Shown in pieces: positions 37,201 to 46,004 of a stretch of 64,000 bases of DNA. The DNA comes from Caldilineaceae bacterium (GTDB lineage Bacteria; Chloroflexota; Anaerolineae; Caldilineales; Caldilineaceae). The position numbers were made by a program, and so were the translations under genes. Below the pieces are notes generated by a model. That model saw nothing but the letters and a program-made list of their open reading frames with translations. It made no database searches and was not told the origin of the DNA. The number at the start of each line of letters is the position of its first letter. Position 1 is the first letter of the stretch. The stretch is taken from contig JAJEBF010000021.1 of the NCBI GenBank assembly GCA_022824025.1, positions 104,625 through 168,624 of the forward strand, written 5' to 3'.

Positions 37201-38204
37201 AGATACCATTCGATTCCGCGAAAGGTACGGCCGGCGTCCAAGTCTTCCAACTCCTGGGCTATCTCCTCCCTGACGGCAAGGAGCAGATTGGGCTCCCCCA
37301 ACAGAGTCTCCCGCAGGCCGTTGACATTGTCCTGGGAGGCGGAGGGGGCTCCGGACTTCGCCGCTGATACGGCAGTCTCGTCGCGAGCGGACCGGCCTGT
37401 CAGAGCGGCGCCCTCTTGTCTACCCAGCAGCGGGGGGCTGAGAGTTTCCGGTTCGGGCTTTGGCTCGGCGTTCAGAGTAATGGAGCCGCCAAGGGCTTCA
37501 CTTCCGGGCCCAATCAGAACCCGTTGCAGCTGCCGCTCACTGCGTTGGGTTGCCGGGTCAAATGACCGAAGCGTGTCAACCTCGTCGCCAAAAAGATCGA
37601 CGCGAACAGGGTGAGGGAGGTTTGGCGGCCAGATGTCGACAATGCCGCCGCGACGGGCGAAAGTTCCCGGCTCCTCCACAACCTGAACCGGTTCGTAGCC
37701 GCTCTGCGCCCATCGCCCGGTCAACTCGTCCAACTGAACGAAACTGCCGACTCGCAAGGGCCGCAGCGCGATGCGAAAAGGCCGGGCGGGCAGCGTCTTT
37801 TGCATGGCGGCGCGTGCCGTAGAGACGACAACCGATGGTCCCCCTCCCTTCTGCTGCAAGGCAGCCAGCGCCGTCAGCCTTAGCTGTCGCGTCTTGCCCG
37901 TCCAGGGAATGCGCTCAAAAGGCAGGGCGTCAGGCTCAGCATAGAGGGAAACATGCGGCGCGCCTTGCGCGGGCGGCAGAAACAGCTCTAACCGCTCTAC
38001 CCACCTCTGGGCCTGTTCGGCGGTTCCCGTGATCACCAGAACCGGCCCCCCCACTTCAGTCGCGAGCCCGGCGACAACGAAGGCGCGTGCGGCCTCATAC
38101 ATTTTCTGGGGCGCGGCGTCATGCCCCTTAAGGAGTTCCTGAAAGGATGGTAGATTCTTCAGCAGGGGAAGCAGGCCGGAAAGATTCATATTGTCAGGCT
38201 GCAA
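34296..38204 (-). CDS. mfd: transcription-repair coupling factor Mfd
   Basis: 1302 residues, longer than the usual 1150-1180. It removes stalled RNA polymerase and recruits UvrA. The N-terminal UvrB-homology region, the RNA-polymerase-interaction segment ([15 protein letters not shown]), Walker A GDVGYGKT near 713, DEEQ (IIDEEQRFG) near 815, helicase motif VI in QLRGRVGRG and the C-terminal TRCF domain are all present. The excess length comes from three low-complexity inserts: about 240-300, about 510-555 and about 1075-1130 (Pro/Ser/Gln-rich). A second in-frame ATG five codons in is an alternative start. Confidence 0.97.
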   Translation of the reverse strand: MQPDNMNLSGLLPLLKNLPSFQELLKGHDAAPQKMYEAARAFVVAGLATEVGGPVLVITGTAEQAQRWVERLELFLPPAQGAPHVSLYAEPDALPFERIPWTGKTRQLRLTALAALQQKGGGPSVVVSTARAAMQKTLPARPFRIALRPLRVGSFVQLDELTGRWAQSGYEPVQVVEEPGTFARRGGIVDIWPPNLPHPVRVDLFGDEVDTLRSFDPATQRSERQLQRVLIGPGSEALGGSITLNAEPKPEPETLSPPLLGRQEGAALTGRSARDETAVSAAKSGAPSASQDNVNGLRETLLGEPNLLLAVREEIAQELEDLDAGRTFRGIEWYLPYLFSRPASLLDHLPANGKLVIDDGEQVAAGLNEAEEEAGRTYQDLVRGHEIPSKSISSFFKPQQLLAQIESLGPLVLGSTGLPGAAVESEGSALSRHFVPSPHFAGQTKRILQEMRKFADSPDSVVLISRQCARLEEELKEAQLPSFLIPDLDRTPRKGISLMQGALTEGFAMSASEEAAATDIGTRAQGLRLLTDSELFGWTRQSRQRQRSSQSTVAPELFFADVNPNDFVVHMEHGIGVYEGLIRLELGGVEREYLQVNYARGDKLYVPVHQADRLSRYVGAGDAGIPPSVTRLGTSDWQTVKARAKKAVEDIAEDLLKLYAEREVVPGYAFSPDGPWQEEMEGAFPFRETADQMDAIVDVKQDMETDRPMDRIIIGDVGYGKTEVAIRAAFKAVMDGKQAAVLVPTTVLAQQHFRVFSERLSQFPVLVEMLSRFRTQSQQEKVLQKMQHGAVDIVIGTHRLLSKDVQFKSLGLLIIDEEQRFGVSHKERLKQLRTRMDVLTLSATPIPRTLHMSLSGVRDMSTINTPPRERLPVRTILSEFDNTLLRQAVQRELERNGQVFFVHNRVRGLQTLASRLQREVPEAVVAIAHGQMAERELEDTMMRYADGEIDVLVCTTIVENGLDIRRANTIIVNRADHFGLAQLYQLRGRVGRGAVRGYCYLFYDRHTTLSFDARRRLEALLESSDELGAGFRIAMRDLEIRGAGELLGSRQHGQIASVGFDLYTRLLAQSVNELREKRDRLAGSQEDGAKGGLQLSENGHSAAPPPQQMPTELPFPSAMDDPLAPPVTLDLPLRAEIPPDYVQEEALRLQLYRRIAGLKSQQDLDEMRRETEDRFGKDLETGSVPIEVENLFYQIRVKIEALRTGILNIGRRRDQIAIRIPQGFPLHAIGRDEVVKGEIAVGHRRRLQEFLRMALGGTTDEGEFIPNNSIHVGREAVYIPIDEEGRWRTDLLHSLKALAGNK

Positions 38205-38255
38205 TTGTTGTCTGGCTATTGGTCATAGGGCTTATTTCCGGGGAGCGCGGCGGGG

Positions 38256-38912
38256 CTATGTGAGCTGGTCGGGTCGATCCTGGTTCGAGGTCGAAGCCTT
38301 CTGGGCCACGTTGTACCGATTCATGGCCAGATCGATTCCGAAAGAGAGCCAGCGCTCGGCGGCATCGGCTATCTGCGGGCGCAGCGTTTCGAATTCAATC
38401 TCTTCGCTGGCGCTGAAGTTCTGCAAAACGTAGTCAGCTGGCCTCATTGGACTTTGGGGCCGGCCGATCCCAACCCTGGCCCTTGGGAACCTGTCAGTTC
38501 CCAGCCTGGCGATGAGCGATTTCATGCCATTGTGACCGCCGCTTCCGCCGAAAGGGCGAAGCCGCAGTTGACCGCTGGGCAGGTCGAGCTCGTCATAGAT
38601 CACGAAGATGTCCGGCGGTTCAATCCGATAGAAATTCGCCAGCGGCGCAACAGCGTTGCCACACAAGTTCATGAAAGTTAGTGGTCGCACGATCAGCGTT
38701 TTCTGGCCAGCGGCATTTGCTCCGGGGGGTCGACCATACTCCCCCCTTCGCGCAGAACCAATCGCGCCGATTCCAAATAGGGCGTTGAATTTGGACCGGG
38801 AAAGTGAAATGTCATGGCGGTGGGCCAAAATGTCCACGACCTGAAAGCCAATATTGTGCCGATGGCGCGCGTATTTGGGCCCAGGATTGCCCAGACCCAC
38901 GATCATTTTCAT
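38256..38912 (-). CDS. pth: peptidyl-tRNA hydrolase
   Basis: 218 residues. Recycles tRNA from peptidyl-tRNA dropped by ribosomes. The N-terminus MKMIVGLGNPGPKYARHRHN carries the conserved Asn and catalytic His (near 18-20); VIYDELDLPSGQLRLRP and the GGSGGHNGMKSL loop complete the active site. Within 51 bp of mfd and in the same direction; pth-mfd is a common bacterial pair. A short insert (ARRGEYGRPPGANAAG, about 54-69) is unusual. Confidence 0.96.
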   Translation of the reverse strand: MKMIVGLGNPGPKYARHRHNIGFQVVDILAHRHDISLSRSKFNALFGIGAIGSARRGEYGRPPGANAAGQKTLIVRPLTFMNLCGNAVAPLANFYRIEPPDIFVIYDELDLPSGQLRLRPFGGSGGHNGMKSLIARLGTDRFPRARVGIGRPQSPMRPADYVLQNFSASEEIEFETLRPQIADAAERWLSFGIDLAMNRYNVAQKASTSNQDRPDQLT

Positions 38913-39303
38913 TGCAGTATTACCCTACAGTAACCGGCGCTAACTCTTCTCGAAAACAGTCCTATGCAGGATGCAGCTAAAGAGTGCGTGACGAACCGGT
39001 ACGCTATGGGCCCCGGTGATGCCGGATCGTCCCACCGGGCTTCGGTGCGCACTGAGCCCAATTCAGGTTCGCTCAACCACCAGCAGTTGATTATCCCGCA
39101 TCTGCAGCTCCATTCAAAACTGAGGGGGCCGTTCACCGGAGCCGCGCTCAAACCGGTTCGGCTACGGCGTGGAAATTGGCTCTCCTTTCCCGATAAACCG
39201 ACCACAGCCTCGGGAGAGGGCCGACGCGGTTCTTGACAGTCGGGTGACTGCCGCGGGTTCAGCAAGGGCCGGTTGCTGGCAGACGGGGGGCTGTGGAGGA
39301 GGG
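38913..39303. other. intergenic region upstream of pth
   Basis: 391 bp between the LRR gene stop and the pth start, both on the minus strand. No gene is credible here (the 144-codon minus frame reads as low-complexity). Promoter elements for pth are expected but none stood out; TAATACT just before the start is too close to serve. Confidence 0.4.
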
Positions 39304-41598
39304 CTATCCCGCCACCGGGTTGAAGCTTCGACCGGTGGCGCAATCAGGGAGATTCAGGCTTGTCAGATGAGCGGCCGCGCTCGGCCCCAAGGTTGTCAGG
39401 TCGTAGTCTGCGGGCAGGCAGAACTGATTTGCGGAAAGATCCAGGGCCGCCAACTTGGTCAGGGCGCTCAGGTCCGGAACCGGACCTGACAACTGGTTCG
39501 ACGCAAGAATCAGGCTGGTCAAGCTGGTGAGCTGGCTCAAATCTGACACAGTGCCTGTCAACTGGTTCGAGCCCAGATCCAGATGGAGCAGCTTCGAGAG
39601 CCTACTCAGAGATGGAATCGTCCCCGAAAGTTGGTTGTGGCTCAGGCCCATTCGCGTGAGAGCGGTCAGAGAACTGGGATCGGGAAGGCTTCCTGTCAGT
39701 TGGTTGTCGCTCAGATCAAGCCAGGAAAGTTTCGAAAGGGAATTGAGATTGGTGATCGACCCGGTAAACTGGTTGTTTGGCATGGACAGTTCAGTCAAGT
39801 TGGTCAGCGCGCTCAGGTCAGGGAGGGGACCGCTCAGCTGGTTGTGGCCCAGGTTCAACAGCCTGAGACTGGTATGGGCGCTCAGATCGGGCGCGCTGCC
39901 GCTCAGCCGGTTGTTGCCAATCTCCAGCACAGCCAGATTGCTGAGGTTGCCGAGATCCGGAATCGCGCCGCTCAACTCATTGTCCGACAGAGAAAGCGAT
40001 CTGAGGCCGGTCAGCGCACTCAGATCCGGTATCGGACCGTTCAGCTTGTTTGCGCCCAGGTGAAGGTCTGTCAGGTCCGTTAGTGCGCTCAGATCCGGAA
40101 TGGAGCCGCTCAATTCGTTGCCGGAAAGCGATAGGCTGCCAAGTTGTGTGAGCGCGTTCACCGACGGGATGGACCCTGTCAACTGGTTGTTGCTGAGGTC
40201 GAGGATCGTAAGGCCTGTTAGAGAACTCAAAGCCGGGATTTGGCCCGAGAACTGGTTGTTGCTGAGTGACAACCACTCCAACGCAGTCAATGCGGACAGG
40301 TCGGGGATTGATCCGGTCATCTGATTCGAATCGAAGTCAAGTGCCACCAGATTGGCGAAATAGCTCAAATCAGGAACTGAACCGCTCAGGCGGTTTGAAC
40401 CGAGCGAGAGGATTCTGAGCTCCGTGAGCGCGCTTAAGGATGGAATCGTCCCTTGCAAACCGTTGCTCGCGAGCGAAAGCTCGATAACACGGCCCTCTTC
40501 ATTGGTGACAACTCCGTGCCATGTTGCGATCGAAGACTCGCTTAACCAATTGGCGTTCCGTGCCCAGTTCGGTCCATCCGTCGCGTTGTAGAGTGCCGAG
40601 AGGGCTGCCCTTTCCGCCGGAAGGTCCGGATTCGCCGGGGATTCGGGCACGGTGACTGAAGCATTTTGCGCCCATGCCCCGAGGACACCGGCCCCATCCA
40701 AAGCCGCCACTGTGTAGTAGTAGGTCAATCCGGAGGTCACACCGCTATGAACGTACGTTGTCGCAGTCAAATTGCCGTCGTCGAGCTTTTGCCAGCCGGT
40801 AGTGGCACCCCACCAAGTATAGAGCGCGTAGCGTGAGGCATTGGGCACAGCCGTCCAGTTGAGTTCGACCGTGGACGTCAACCGGGACGTCGCGGTCAGC
40901 GTCGGGGCGTCCAGATTGCCTGATGTTCCGGGAACGGTGGCGGACACCAGGGTCGACCAGGCTCCGCGGAGCGCGTTTGCGTCCACAGCGGCAGCCGCAT
41001 AGTAGTACGTACTGCCTGCCGAAAGCCCTGTGTGGGAAAAACTCGTAACTGCCAGGCTGCCGTCATCAAGTTGCTGCCATCCGCTTTCCCTGTTCACCCA
41101 AAACCAAAGCTCGTATCTGGATGCCCCTGCAACCTGATTCCAGGTGACCGCGATTGAATCCGCCCCCGAAGATGTCGCCGCAACAGTCGGGGCAGGAAGC
41201 GCCTGCGACGTCGACGGCAGAGTTACTGGCACTTGCGATGACCATGCGCCCCTTACACTGTTTTGGTCGATTCCAGCGACTACATAGTAGTAGGTTCTCC
41301 CGGGCGTGAGGCCGGAATGGGCAAAGGACGTCCCTGTAAGGTCGCCGCTATCCAGCCGTTGCCAGCCGGACTCGTCGTCCCACCACACCCAAAGCTCATA
41401 CCTTGCAGCGCCGGTGACAGGCGTCCAACTGACTTCGATTGCCGAAGCCCCGGAGGCGGCGGCGGTCAGGGATGGCGAACCCAGAGCTTCCTGCTGCAGC
41501 GGCTGCGCGCGAACGGTTGCCCCCGATGACAGATACCAGGAGACCACCACTACAACAACAAAAACCGCGCGATGAAAACGCAAGGCCGAATTGATCAC
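39304..41598 (-). CDS. secreted fibronectin type III and leucine-rich-repeat protein
   Basis: 764 residues. A signal peptide (hydrophobic FVVVVVVSWYL, cleavage likely after VRA near residue 31) is followed by three FN3-like units of about 95 residues, each with E.SWT.V.GA.RYELW and G.TYYY. A cap region (ALYNATDGPNWARNANWL) leads into 15 leucine-rich repeats of exactly 23 residues, then a short tail with Cys. No membrane anchor or sorting motif at the C-terminus, so probably released or wall-associated through the FN3 part. Such proteins usually bind other proteins or glycans. Confidence 0.92.
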   Translation of the reverse strand: MINSALRFHRAVFVVVVVVSWYLSSGATVRAQPLQQEALGSPSLTAAASGASAIEVSWTPVTGAARYELWVWWDDESGWQRLDSGDLTGTSFAHSGLTPGRTYYYVVAGIDQNSVRGAWSSQVPVTLPSTSQALPAPTVAATSSGADSIAVTWNQVAGASRYELWFWVNRESGWQQLDDGSLAVTSFSHTGLSAGSTYYYAAAAVDANALRGAWSTLVSATVPGTSGNLDAPTLTATSRLTSTVELNWTAVPNASRYALYTWWGATTGWQKLDDGNLTATTYVHSGVTSGLTYYYTVAALDGAGVLGAWAQNASVTVPESPANPDLPAERAALSALYNATDGPNWARNANWLSESSIATWHGVVTNEEGRVIELSLASNGLQGTIPSLSALTELRILSLGSNRLSGSVPDLSYFANLVALDFDSNQMTGSIPDLSALTALEWLSLSNNQFSGQIPALSSLTGLTILDLSNNQLTGSIPSVNALTQLGSLSLSGNELSGSIPDLSALTDLTDLHLGANKLNGPIPDLSALTGLRSLSLSDNELSGAIPDLGNLSNLAVLEIGNNRLSGSAPDLSAHTSLRLLNLGHNQLSGPLPDLSALTNLTELSMPNNQFTGSITNLNSLSKLSWLDLSDNQLTGSLPDPSSLTALTRMGLSHNQLSGTIPSLSRLSKLLHLDLGSNQLTGTVSDLSQLTSLTSLILASNQLSGPVPDLSALTKLAALDLSANQFCLPADYDLTTLGPSAAAHLTSLNLPDCATGRSFNPVAG
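39403..40437 (-). repeat. 15 tandem 69-bp leucine-rich repeats
   Basis: Residues 388-732 of the LRR protein form 15 units of exactly 23 residues with consensus LSALT.L..L.LS.NQLSG.IPD. No unit is shortened or lengthened. The L.G.IP signature resembles the plant-specific LRR class, whose units are usually 24 residues. Neighbouring units differ at DNA level, so this is not a fresh amplification. Confidence 0.9.
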
Positions 41599-41971
41599 GT
41601 TTCTTGCTTCGAGCTTCCTGGCTATACTTTCTGGCTAACTGAACGGACAGGTCGTACGCCTTCGCAGCTGGATGGGGCTAGCCGTTCGTACGACCATCTC
41701 CGTCAGGCTTCAGGGGGCAACCGCTGCGGAGGCCGCCGCCAGTGTCTTGAGCTGCCGAGCTGATGTTCCGCAGGTCAGACTCCGACAATCGCCACAACGG
41801 CACTGTCTTCAAACCTGTGTCGCAGCGTGTGACACGGACAGGATCCGGCCTTATATCAGAACCGCTTCCCCGCGGCGGACATCCCGGGCGCGTATCCGCC
41901 GACTGCCATGTGGCTTGCGGCTCTGGCCGGACTGAAATACCACAAAGATCAGTCTCACGGCCCGGTCGATT
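41599..41971. other. intergenic region with inverted repeat upstream of the LRR gene
   Basis: 373 bp. A perfect 9-bp inverted repeat GGTCGTACG (41650-41658) / CGTACGACC (41687-41695), 28 bases apart, lies 52-97 bp upstream of the LRR start on the minus strand. No gene seen. Confidence 0.45.
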
Positions 41972-42880
41972 CTATTCATTCCTGGCGACAACCCACTCCA
42001 GGAGGCGTTTGGCGGCGAAAACGGCCGCGAGCAGAAGGAAGAGGCCGGCGCTCCAGCGCACACCGGTGAAGAATCGCACACGCAGCCGATCCAGGGACAG
42101 CGATTCACCCAGGTCACCGAGAATGCCTGGTTGGGGCGCGATTGCTCCTTGGCCGGTTGTCGCGGCCTGTTCCCCGGAGTCGTTTCCGCCCCCATTCTGG
42201 GCGGGAGGCGGAGGCGTCACTGTCGGCTCGTCGTCCGATCCGCCGATATTCGGCTGCTCGACCTGAACAGTTGGAACTGTAGGCTGTGGGTAAGGCGTGG
42301 GCGTGTCGATGGGTATGGGTGTAGCCGTTGGCGCGTCCGGGGTTGGCGTTGCCGGTTCGCTGCCGACGGTGATGTTTGGTACGAAGAACTCGCCATAGTT
42401 CCCATCGGGGCGGACGACCCGCATCCTGAGTGTATACGTGCCCGGCTGGAGAACATCGGTCTGCCAGATCCCCAGTTGACCATTGACGATTTGCCTGGTC
42501 TCGCCGGCAAAATATGAATAGGCTTCGTCTCCGCTCGGTTCCTGCTTGAAATAAAGCTCAAAGCGGGCGAACGATGAGCCGGTTGCCGATCCAATGATGG
42601 GGACAGGTCCGGAAACGGTGCTGCCGGGCGCGGGGGAGGTGATGCCTGACTGACCCGTCTGCCCAACCGGGGCTTGCACGCTGTCCAACTGGATTCCTGG
42701 CCCGTGATCGCCAAGGGCTTTTCCGCTGTCCTGGAGTTCGGCCGCGTTCGATTTGCCGGCTGCGAGACCAAGCCCGACCGGGGCCAGCGCAAAAACAAAA
42801 CATAGATGGAAGAACACATTTCGGAAGGAGCAACTGTGAATTGCAGAGAGAAAGGGACTTCGACCTGTCATGCGCAACAT
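41972..42880 (-). CDS. secreted protein with Thr/Pro linker and C-terminal membrane anchor
   Basis: 302 residues. The N-terminal hydrophobic region (about 22-42) looks like a signal peptide. A beta-sandwich-like domain follows (ITSPAPGSTVSGPVPIIGSA, then YTLRMRVVRPDGNYGEFFVPNI, about 75-180) resembling Ig-like domains of cell-surface proteins. Next comes a Thr/Pro-rich linker (about 182-240) and a single C-terminal helix (about 275-293) with basic residues after it. Probably displayed on the cell surface. It runs in the same direction as the DsbB fusion upstream, 94 bp away. Confidence 0.75.
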   Translation of the reverse strand: MLRMTGRSPFLSAIHSCSFRNVFFHLCFVFALAPVGLGLAAGKSNAAELQDSGKALGDHGPGIQLDSVQAPVGQTGQSGITSPAPGSTVSGPVPIIGSATGSSFARFELYFKQEPSGDEAYSYFAGETRQIVNGQLGIWQTDVLQPGTYTLRMRVVRPDGNYGEFFVPNITVGSEPATPTPDAPTATPIPIDTPTPYPQPTVPTVQVEQPNIGGSDDEPTVTPPPPAQNGGGNDSGEQAATTGQGAIAPQPGILGDLGESLSLDRLRVRFFTGVRWSAGLFLLLAAVFAAKRLLEWVVARNE

Positions 42881-42974
42881 GGTCCTTTGGGGTGTTTCCA
42901 GGCGGCGCCTGCATTTCTGGGTACTCCGGCCAATACCATTCTGGTTGAATGCCGGCTGGTTGCGGCGAAGTAGC

Positions 42975-43889
42975 TTACTGCCAGGATTTTATGTAGTTCA
43001 TTATGTCAACAATCTGTTCATCAGTCAGATTCGCGGAGGCCCCGCTACCCGGCATGGCTATGCCCGAGCGGTTGTCAGGCGCCCCGGCTGCGCGACCATT
43101 CCGGATCAATGCCGTCAGTTCGCTGTCTGTCAGACCTGAAACGTAAGGAGAGTTTGTCAGAGCGGTACCCAACCCGTCTGCGCCTTCGCCATTCACTCCG
43201 TGGCAGGACGCGCACAGTTGAGAATACAGGGTCTCGCCATTCTCCATGCTTGAGGGCGTAGGGGTTGGGCCGGGCGTCGCGGTGGGGTCGGCAGAGAAGT
43301 CGATCAAAGGCAGATTATCGAGCATGGGAATATCTATCGCGGGCAGTGAAAAGTAGACCTTACCGGCGCGGTAGGAACCGGCCAGGTAGAGGCCAACGAC
43401 GACCAGCGCGATCAGAGGGACGGGCCAGCGCGGCCACCGATACGGCCCGATTGTCCCGGCGCCTCCTGAATCGGCTGCGATGACGATCAGCATGCCGGTC
43501 GTGATAATCATGAAGCCGGCCATAGCCAGGAGGGGAATTGTCACGACCCCGAACCAGTCAATCCATACAGTTGTGCACGTTACGCCGACTCCGCAGGAGG
43601 ACGGAGAGCCGAGGTAGGGCGTCTTTTGCAGCAGAAAGTGGTATACCGAGACACCTTGACCCAACAGTGAAAACGGCAGGACAAGATGGGGAAGGTGGCT
43701 GTCTCGACGCAGGATGCCAAAGGCCAGCAGGCCGGCGAGGGGATACATCAAGATGCGCTGATACCAACAAAGCGTACAGGGCGTGAAGCCGCTCACCTCG
43801 CTGAAGTAGAGACTGCCCATCATTGCAGTCCATGCGGCGATGAGGGACCCGAAAAGTCCGAGCTTGGACCAGAAGCGTGCGCTTTTCAT
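42975..43889 (-). CDS. DsbB-like disulfide oxidase fused to a C-terminal cytochrome c domain
   Basis: 304 residues. Residues 1-140 are a DsbB/BdbC protein with four helices, the CXXC pair Cys38/Cys41 (PCTLCWYQR) and the second pair Cys99/Cys105. A fifth helix (about 155-172) and a Thr/Pro linker (about 198-209) follow, then a cytochrome c domain with heme motif CASCH near 227 and a likely axial Met in GIAMPG near 280. With the DsbB N-terminus inside, five helices place the heme outside, where haem is attached. DsbB normally reduces quinone; a direct route to cytochrome c is inferred. It lies 20 bp after the DsbA-like gene. Confidence 0.93.
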   Translation of the reverse strand: MKSARFWSKLGLFGSLIAAWTAMMGSLYFSEVSGFTPCTLCWYQRILMYPLAGLLAFGILRRDSHLPHLVLPFSLLGQGVSVYHFLLQKTPYLGSPSSCGVGVTCTTVWIDWFGVVTIPLLAMAGFMIITTGMLIVIAADSGGAGTIGPYRWPRWPVPLIALVVVGLYLAGSYRAGKVYFSLPAIDIPMLDNLPLIDFSADPTATPGPTPTPSSMENGETLYSQLCASCHGVNGEGADGLGTALTNSPYVSGLTDSELTALIRNGRAAGAPDNRSGIAMPGSGASANLTDEQIVDIMNYIKSWQ

Positions 43890-43909
43890 AGGAAGTGTTA
43901 GTTGGGCTC

Positions 43910-44629
43910 TTATTGCCCCGTCGACAACCGCTCGTCGATCGCCGCGGAGACAGCTTCGTAGTCCAGCGGGTTGTCAACCCGGACACCGTCAACAAGAACA
44001 GTTGGCGTGCTGTTATGGCCAGCAGTCCGAGCCTGTTGGAGGCTTTCCGAAATGGTTATCAGGTGCGTCTGGCTGGTAAGACAGGAGGTGAAGGATTCTT
44101 CGTCGAGCCCCAGTTCAGCGGCATAGTCGATCAATCTTTCCATCAGGAATGCGCTTGGCCCTGAGGCGGTCACTTCGAAAACTCGATCGTGATAGACCCA
44201 GAACTGACCTTGGTCGGCGGCGCATTCACTGGCCTGCGCCGCCAAAGAGGCGCCGGGCTCGTGTTGCTGCAGAGGGAAGTGGTGGAATTCCAACTTTACC
44301 TGGCCGCTGGCGACGTAGTTCTCCACTAGTCCCGGCTTAACCCGCTGATTGAATGCGGCGCATGCAGGACAGCGGAAATCCTCCCATGCTTGCACGGTTA
44401 CTGGGGCATCGGGGTCACCCAATGCGTTTCGGTTTTGCCACGCCGCGGGGATGCCAGAATAATCGAGCGCAGGACTTGAGGGCCCCTGTTCATTCGCTGT
44501 CCCAGCCAGAACGACAGCTATCACGCCGGCCAGAACGACCACGCCGGCGATCAGGTACAGACCCATTTTGTTAAGGCGTCTGCCCTGGTTTGAACTTTCT
44601 CTCTGTTGGTTTCTGTTTGAACGAGTCAT
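43910..44629 (-). CDS. membrane-anchored DsbA-like thiol:disulfide oxidase
   Basis: 239 residues from ATG 44629 (AAGGAAAC upstream; a Met six codons earlier lacks a good site). One N-terminal anchor (about 22-43), then a thioredoxin-fold domain with active site Cys87-Pro-Ala-Cys90 and the cis-Pro loop NSTPTVLVDG. It introduces disulfides in exported proteins and is reoxidised by DsbB; the DsbB-cytochrome c gene follows directly, so the two should act together. Two further Cys (AAQASECAAD, FTSCLTS) may form a structural bond. Confidence 0.93.
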   Translation of the reverse strand: MTRSNRNQQRESSNQGRRLNKMGLYLIAGVVVLAGVIAVVLAGTANEQGPSSPALDYSGIPAAWQNRNALGDPDAPVTVQAWEDFRCPACAAFNQRVKPGLVENYVASGQVKLEFHHFPLQQHEPGASLAAQASECAADQGQFWVYHDRVFEVTASGPSAFLMERLIDYAAELGLDEESFTSCLTSQTHLITISESLQQARTAGHNSTPTVLVDGVRVDNPLDYEAVSAAIDERLSTGQ

Positions 44630-44741
44630 GTTTCCTTGTTTCGGCAAAGAGGCTCACGCATGGAAATCCTGACGCGCTTTACGGCAGAGGCCGAATCTTG
44701 ACGGGTGCGAGCGCTCGGCTGCGATCACGCCCTAATATTTG

Positions 44742-44770
44742 AATATAGCACCGATTTCAGTTGTTCACAA
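44742..44770 (-). promoter_or_regulatory. promoter of the dsbA-dsbB operon
   Basis: On the minus strand: TTGTGA (44765-44770), 17-bp spacer ending in TGC, TATATT (44742-44747). It lies about 110 bp upstream of the ATG. Well-formed sigma-70 type with extended -10. Confidence 0.65.
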
Positions 44771-44854
44771 AACCGACTTCGATTTCTGTCGCCGGCAGCA
44801 GGCGCTTCTTTTCCGTAAGACGATTTCAAAGTAAGCTAATTCTGGAAACTGTTC

Positions 44855-44888
44855 GCGATTGGTTCATGAAAATGCATGAGCCAATCGC
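44855..44888. promoter_or_regulatory. 34-bp near-perfect inverted repeat
   Basis: Two 14-bp arms (GCGATTGGTTCATG at 44855-44868; CATGAGCCAATCGC at 44875-44888) match at 13 positions, the exception being a G-U-compatible pair; the loop is AAAATG. It lies in the 423-bp gap between the divergent dsbA-like and SDR genes, with no T-tract on either side. It could be a regulator site or a leader structure for the SDR gene. The rest of the gap holds the dsbA promoter and a palindrome CGAGCGCTCG at 44708-44717. Confidence 0.5.
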
Positions 44889-45052
44889 TGCTGAATTCTC
44901 CTATCATGGAGAGAGGCATGCCGGCGGCAAGCACGGCCAAGGCGCCGCCTTGATTCCATGGCTCCAGGGGGAAGGAATCCAACCGGCCCCGCAGCAGGAT
45001 TGGCTGTGCCATAGGCGACCGCCTTCGGCCATTCTACACAGGGATTCATGAA

Positions 45053-45940
45053 ATGACAGACAACAGAAGACCGGCTCACCGCTTGGAAGGCAGTTCGCTC
45101 AAGGGGAAGGTGGCCGTCGTGACCGGAGCAAGCAGGGGCATCGGCGCGGCAATTGCGGAGGCGCTTGCGGAGGAGGGGTGCCGGCTGGTTCTGGCAGCGC
45201 GTAGCGTTGACCGGTTAGAGGAGGTCGCAGCGTACCTGACTAGACGGCATGGCAACGCCGTCTTGACCATTCCCACCGATATTGGCGACGAGAGCCAGGC
45301 CCGAAATCTGATCGAGAGAGCGGCGGACCAGTTCGGCGCTGTGGACATTCTGGTAAATAACGCCGGCGTCGGCATCTATGGAGCCGTGGACGAACTGCGC
45401 CTGGATGATTTGCGGCATGTTTTTGAGGTCAACTTTTTTGGGCCGATGGCGGCGATGCAAGAGGCCGTGCGTGTCATGCGGCAAAATGGCGGCGGTACGA
45501 TCGTCAACGTCAGCAGTATCGTCGGAAAGTTCCCTCAGCCACTGGGAGGGGGCTACACGGCAACGAAATTTGCGCTTCAGGGCGCGAGCGGGGCAGCCCG
45601 AGCCGAACTGAAGCGCGACAACATTGATGTAGTCCTGATATGCCCAGGATTGACTGACACCGAGTTTTCCGAGCACAGCCGGATCAGTGTTCCCGGCGCC
45701 GAACACCGCCAGGGCGAACGCCACTCACTCGGCCAGGGCATCGAACCCGAGAGAGTAGGACGCCGCACCGTCACGGCGATCAAGCGGGGCGAAAGGGAAG
45801 TCTACATCACTCTCTTTGACCGAGCTCTCGTCTGGACCGCCGTGCATTTGCCCGCGTTGTTCCATTGGGCCCTGATCTATGTCACCCGCTACCGGCGCAG
45901 ACTCTTCGAGGCGGAAGCGGAAGATAGCAGTTCACAGTAG
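45053..45940 (+). CDS. short-chain dehydrogenase/reductase
   Basis: 295 residues. NAD(P) motif TGASRGIGAAIAEAL near 23-37, NNAGVGIYGA, catalytic Ser-Tyr-Lys in SSIVGKFPQPLGGGYTATK. The C-terminal extension (about 230-290) has a hydrophobic stretch (LVWTAVHLPALFHWALIYV) that may bind the membrane, as in SDRs acting on lipids. Substrate unknown. A tiny ORF ATG-AAA-TGA just before the start overlaps it (ATGAAATGACAG) and may couple translation. Confidence 0.9.
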   Translation: MTDNRRPAHRLEGSSLKGKVAVVTGASRGIGAAIAEALAEEGCRLVLAARSVDRLEEVAAYLTRRHGNAVLTIPTDIGDESQARNLIERAADQFGAVDILVNNAGVGIYGAVDELRLDDLRHVFEVNFFGPMAAMQEAVRVMRQNGGGTIVNVSSIVGKFPQPLGGGYTATKFALQGASGAARAELKRDNIDVVLICPGLTDTEFSEHSRISVPGAEHRQGERHSLGQGIEPERVGRRTVTAIKRGEREVYITLFDRALVWTAVHLPALFHWALIYVTRYRRRLFEAEAEDSSSQ

Positions 45941-46004
45941 CGGTATGCGCCCGCGTCATGCAGCTTGTTTGCAGACGAAACAGCGAGATGAATCGCTTCC
46001 TCTG

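Noticed and set aside
39455..40083. Long plus-strand frames opposite the LRR gene.
   Set aside because: The 69-bp repeat keeps antisense frames open by its periodicity; the minus strand carries the LRR consensus.
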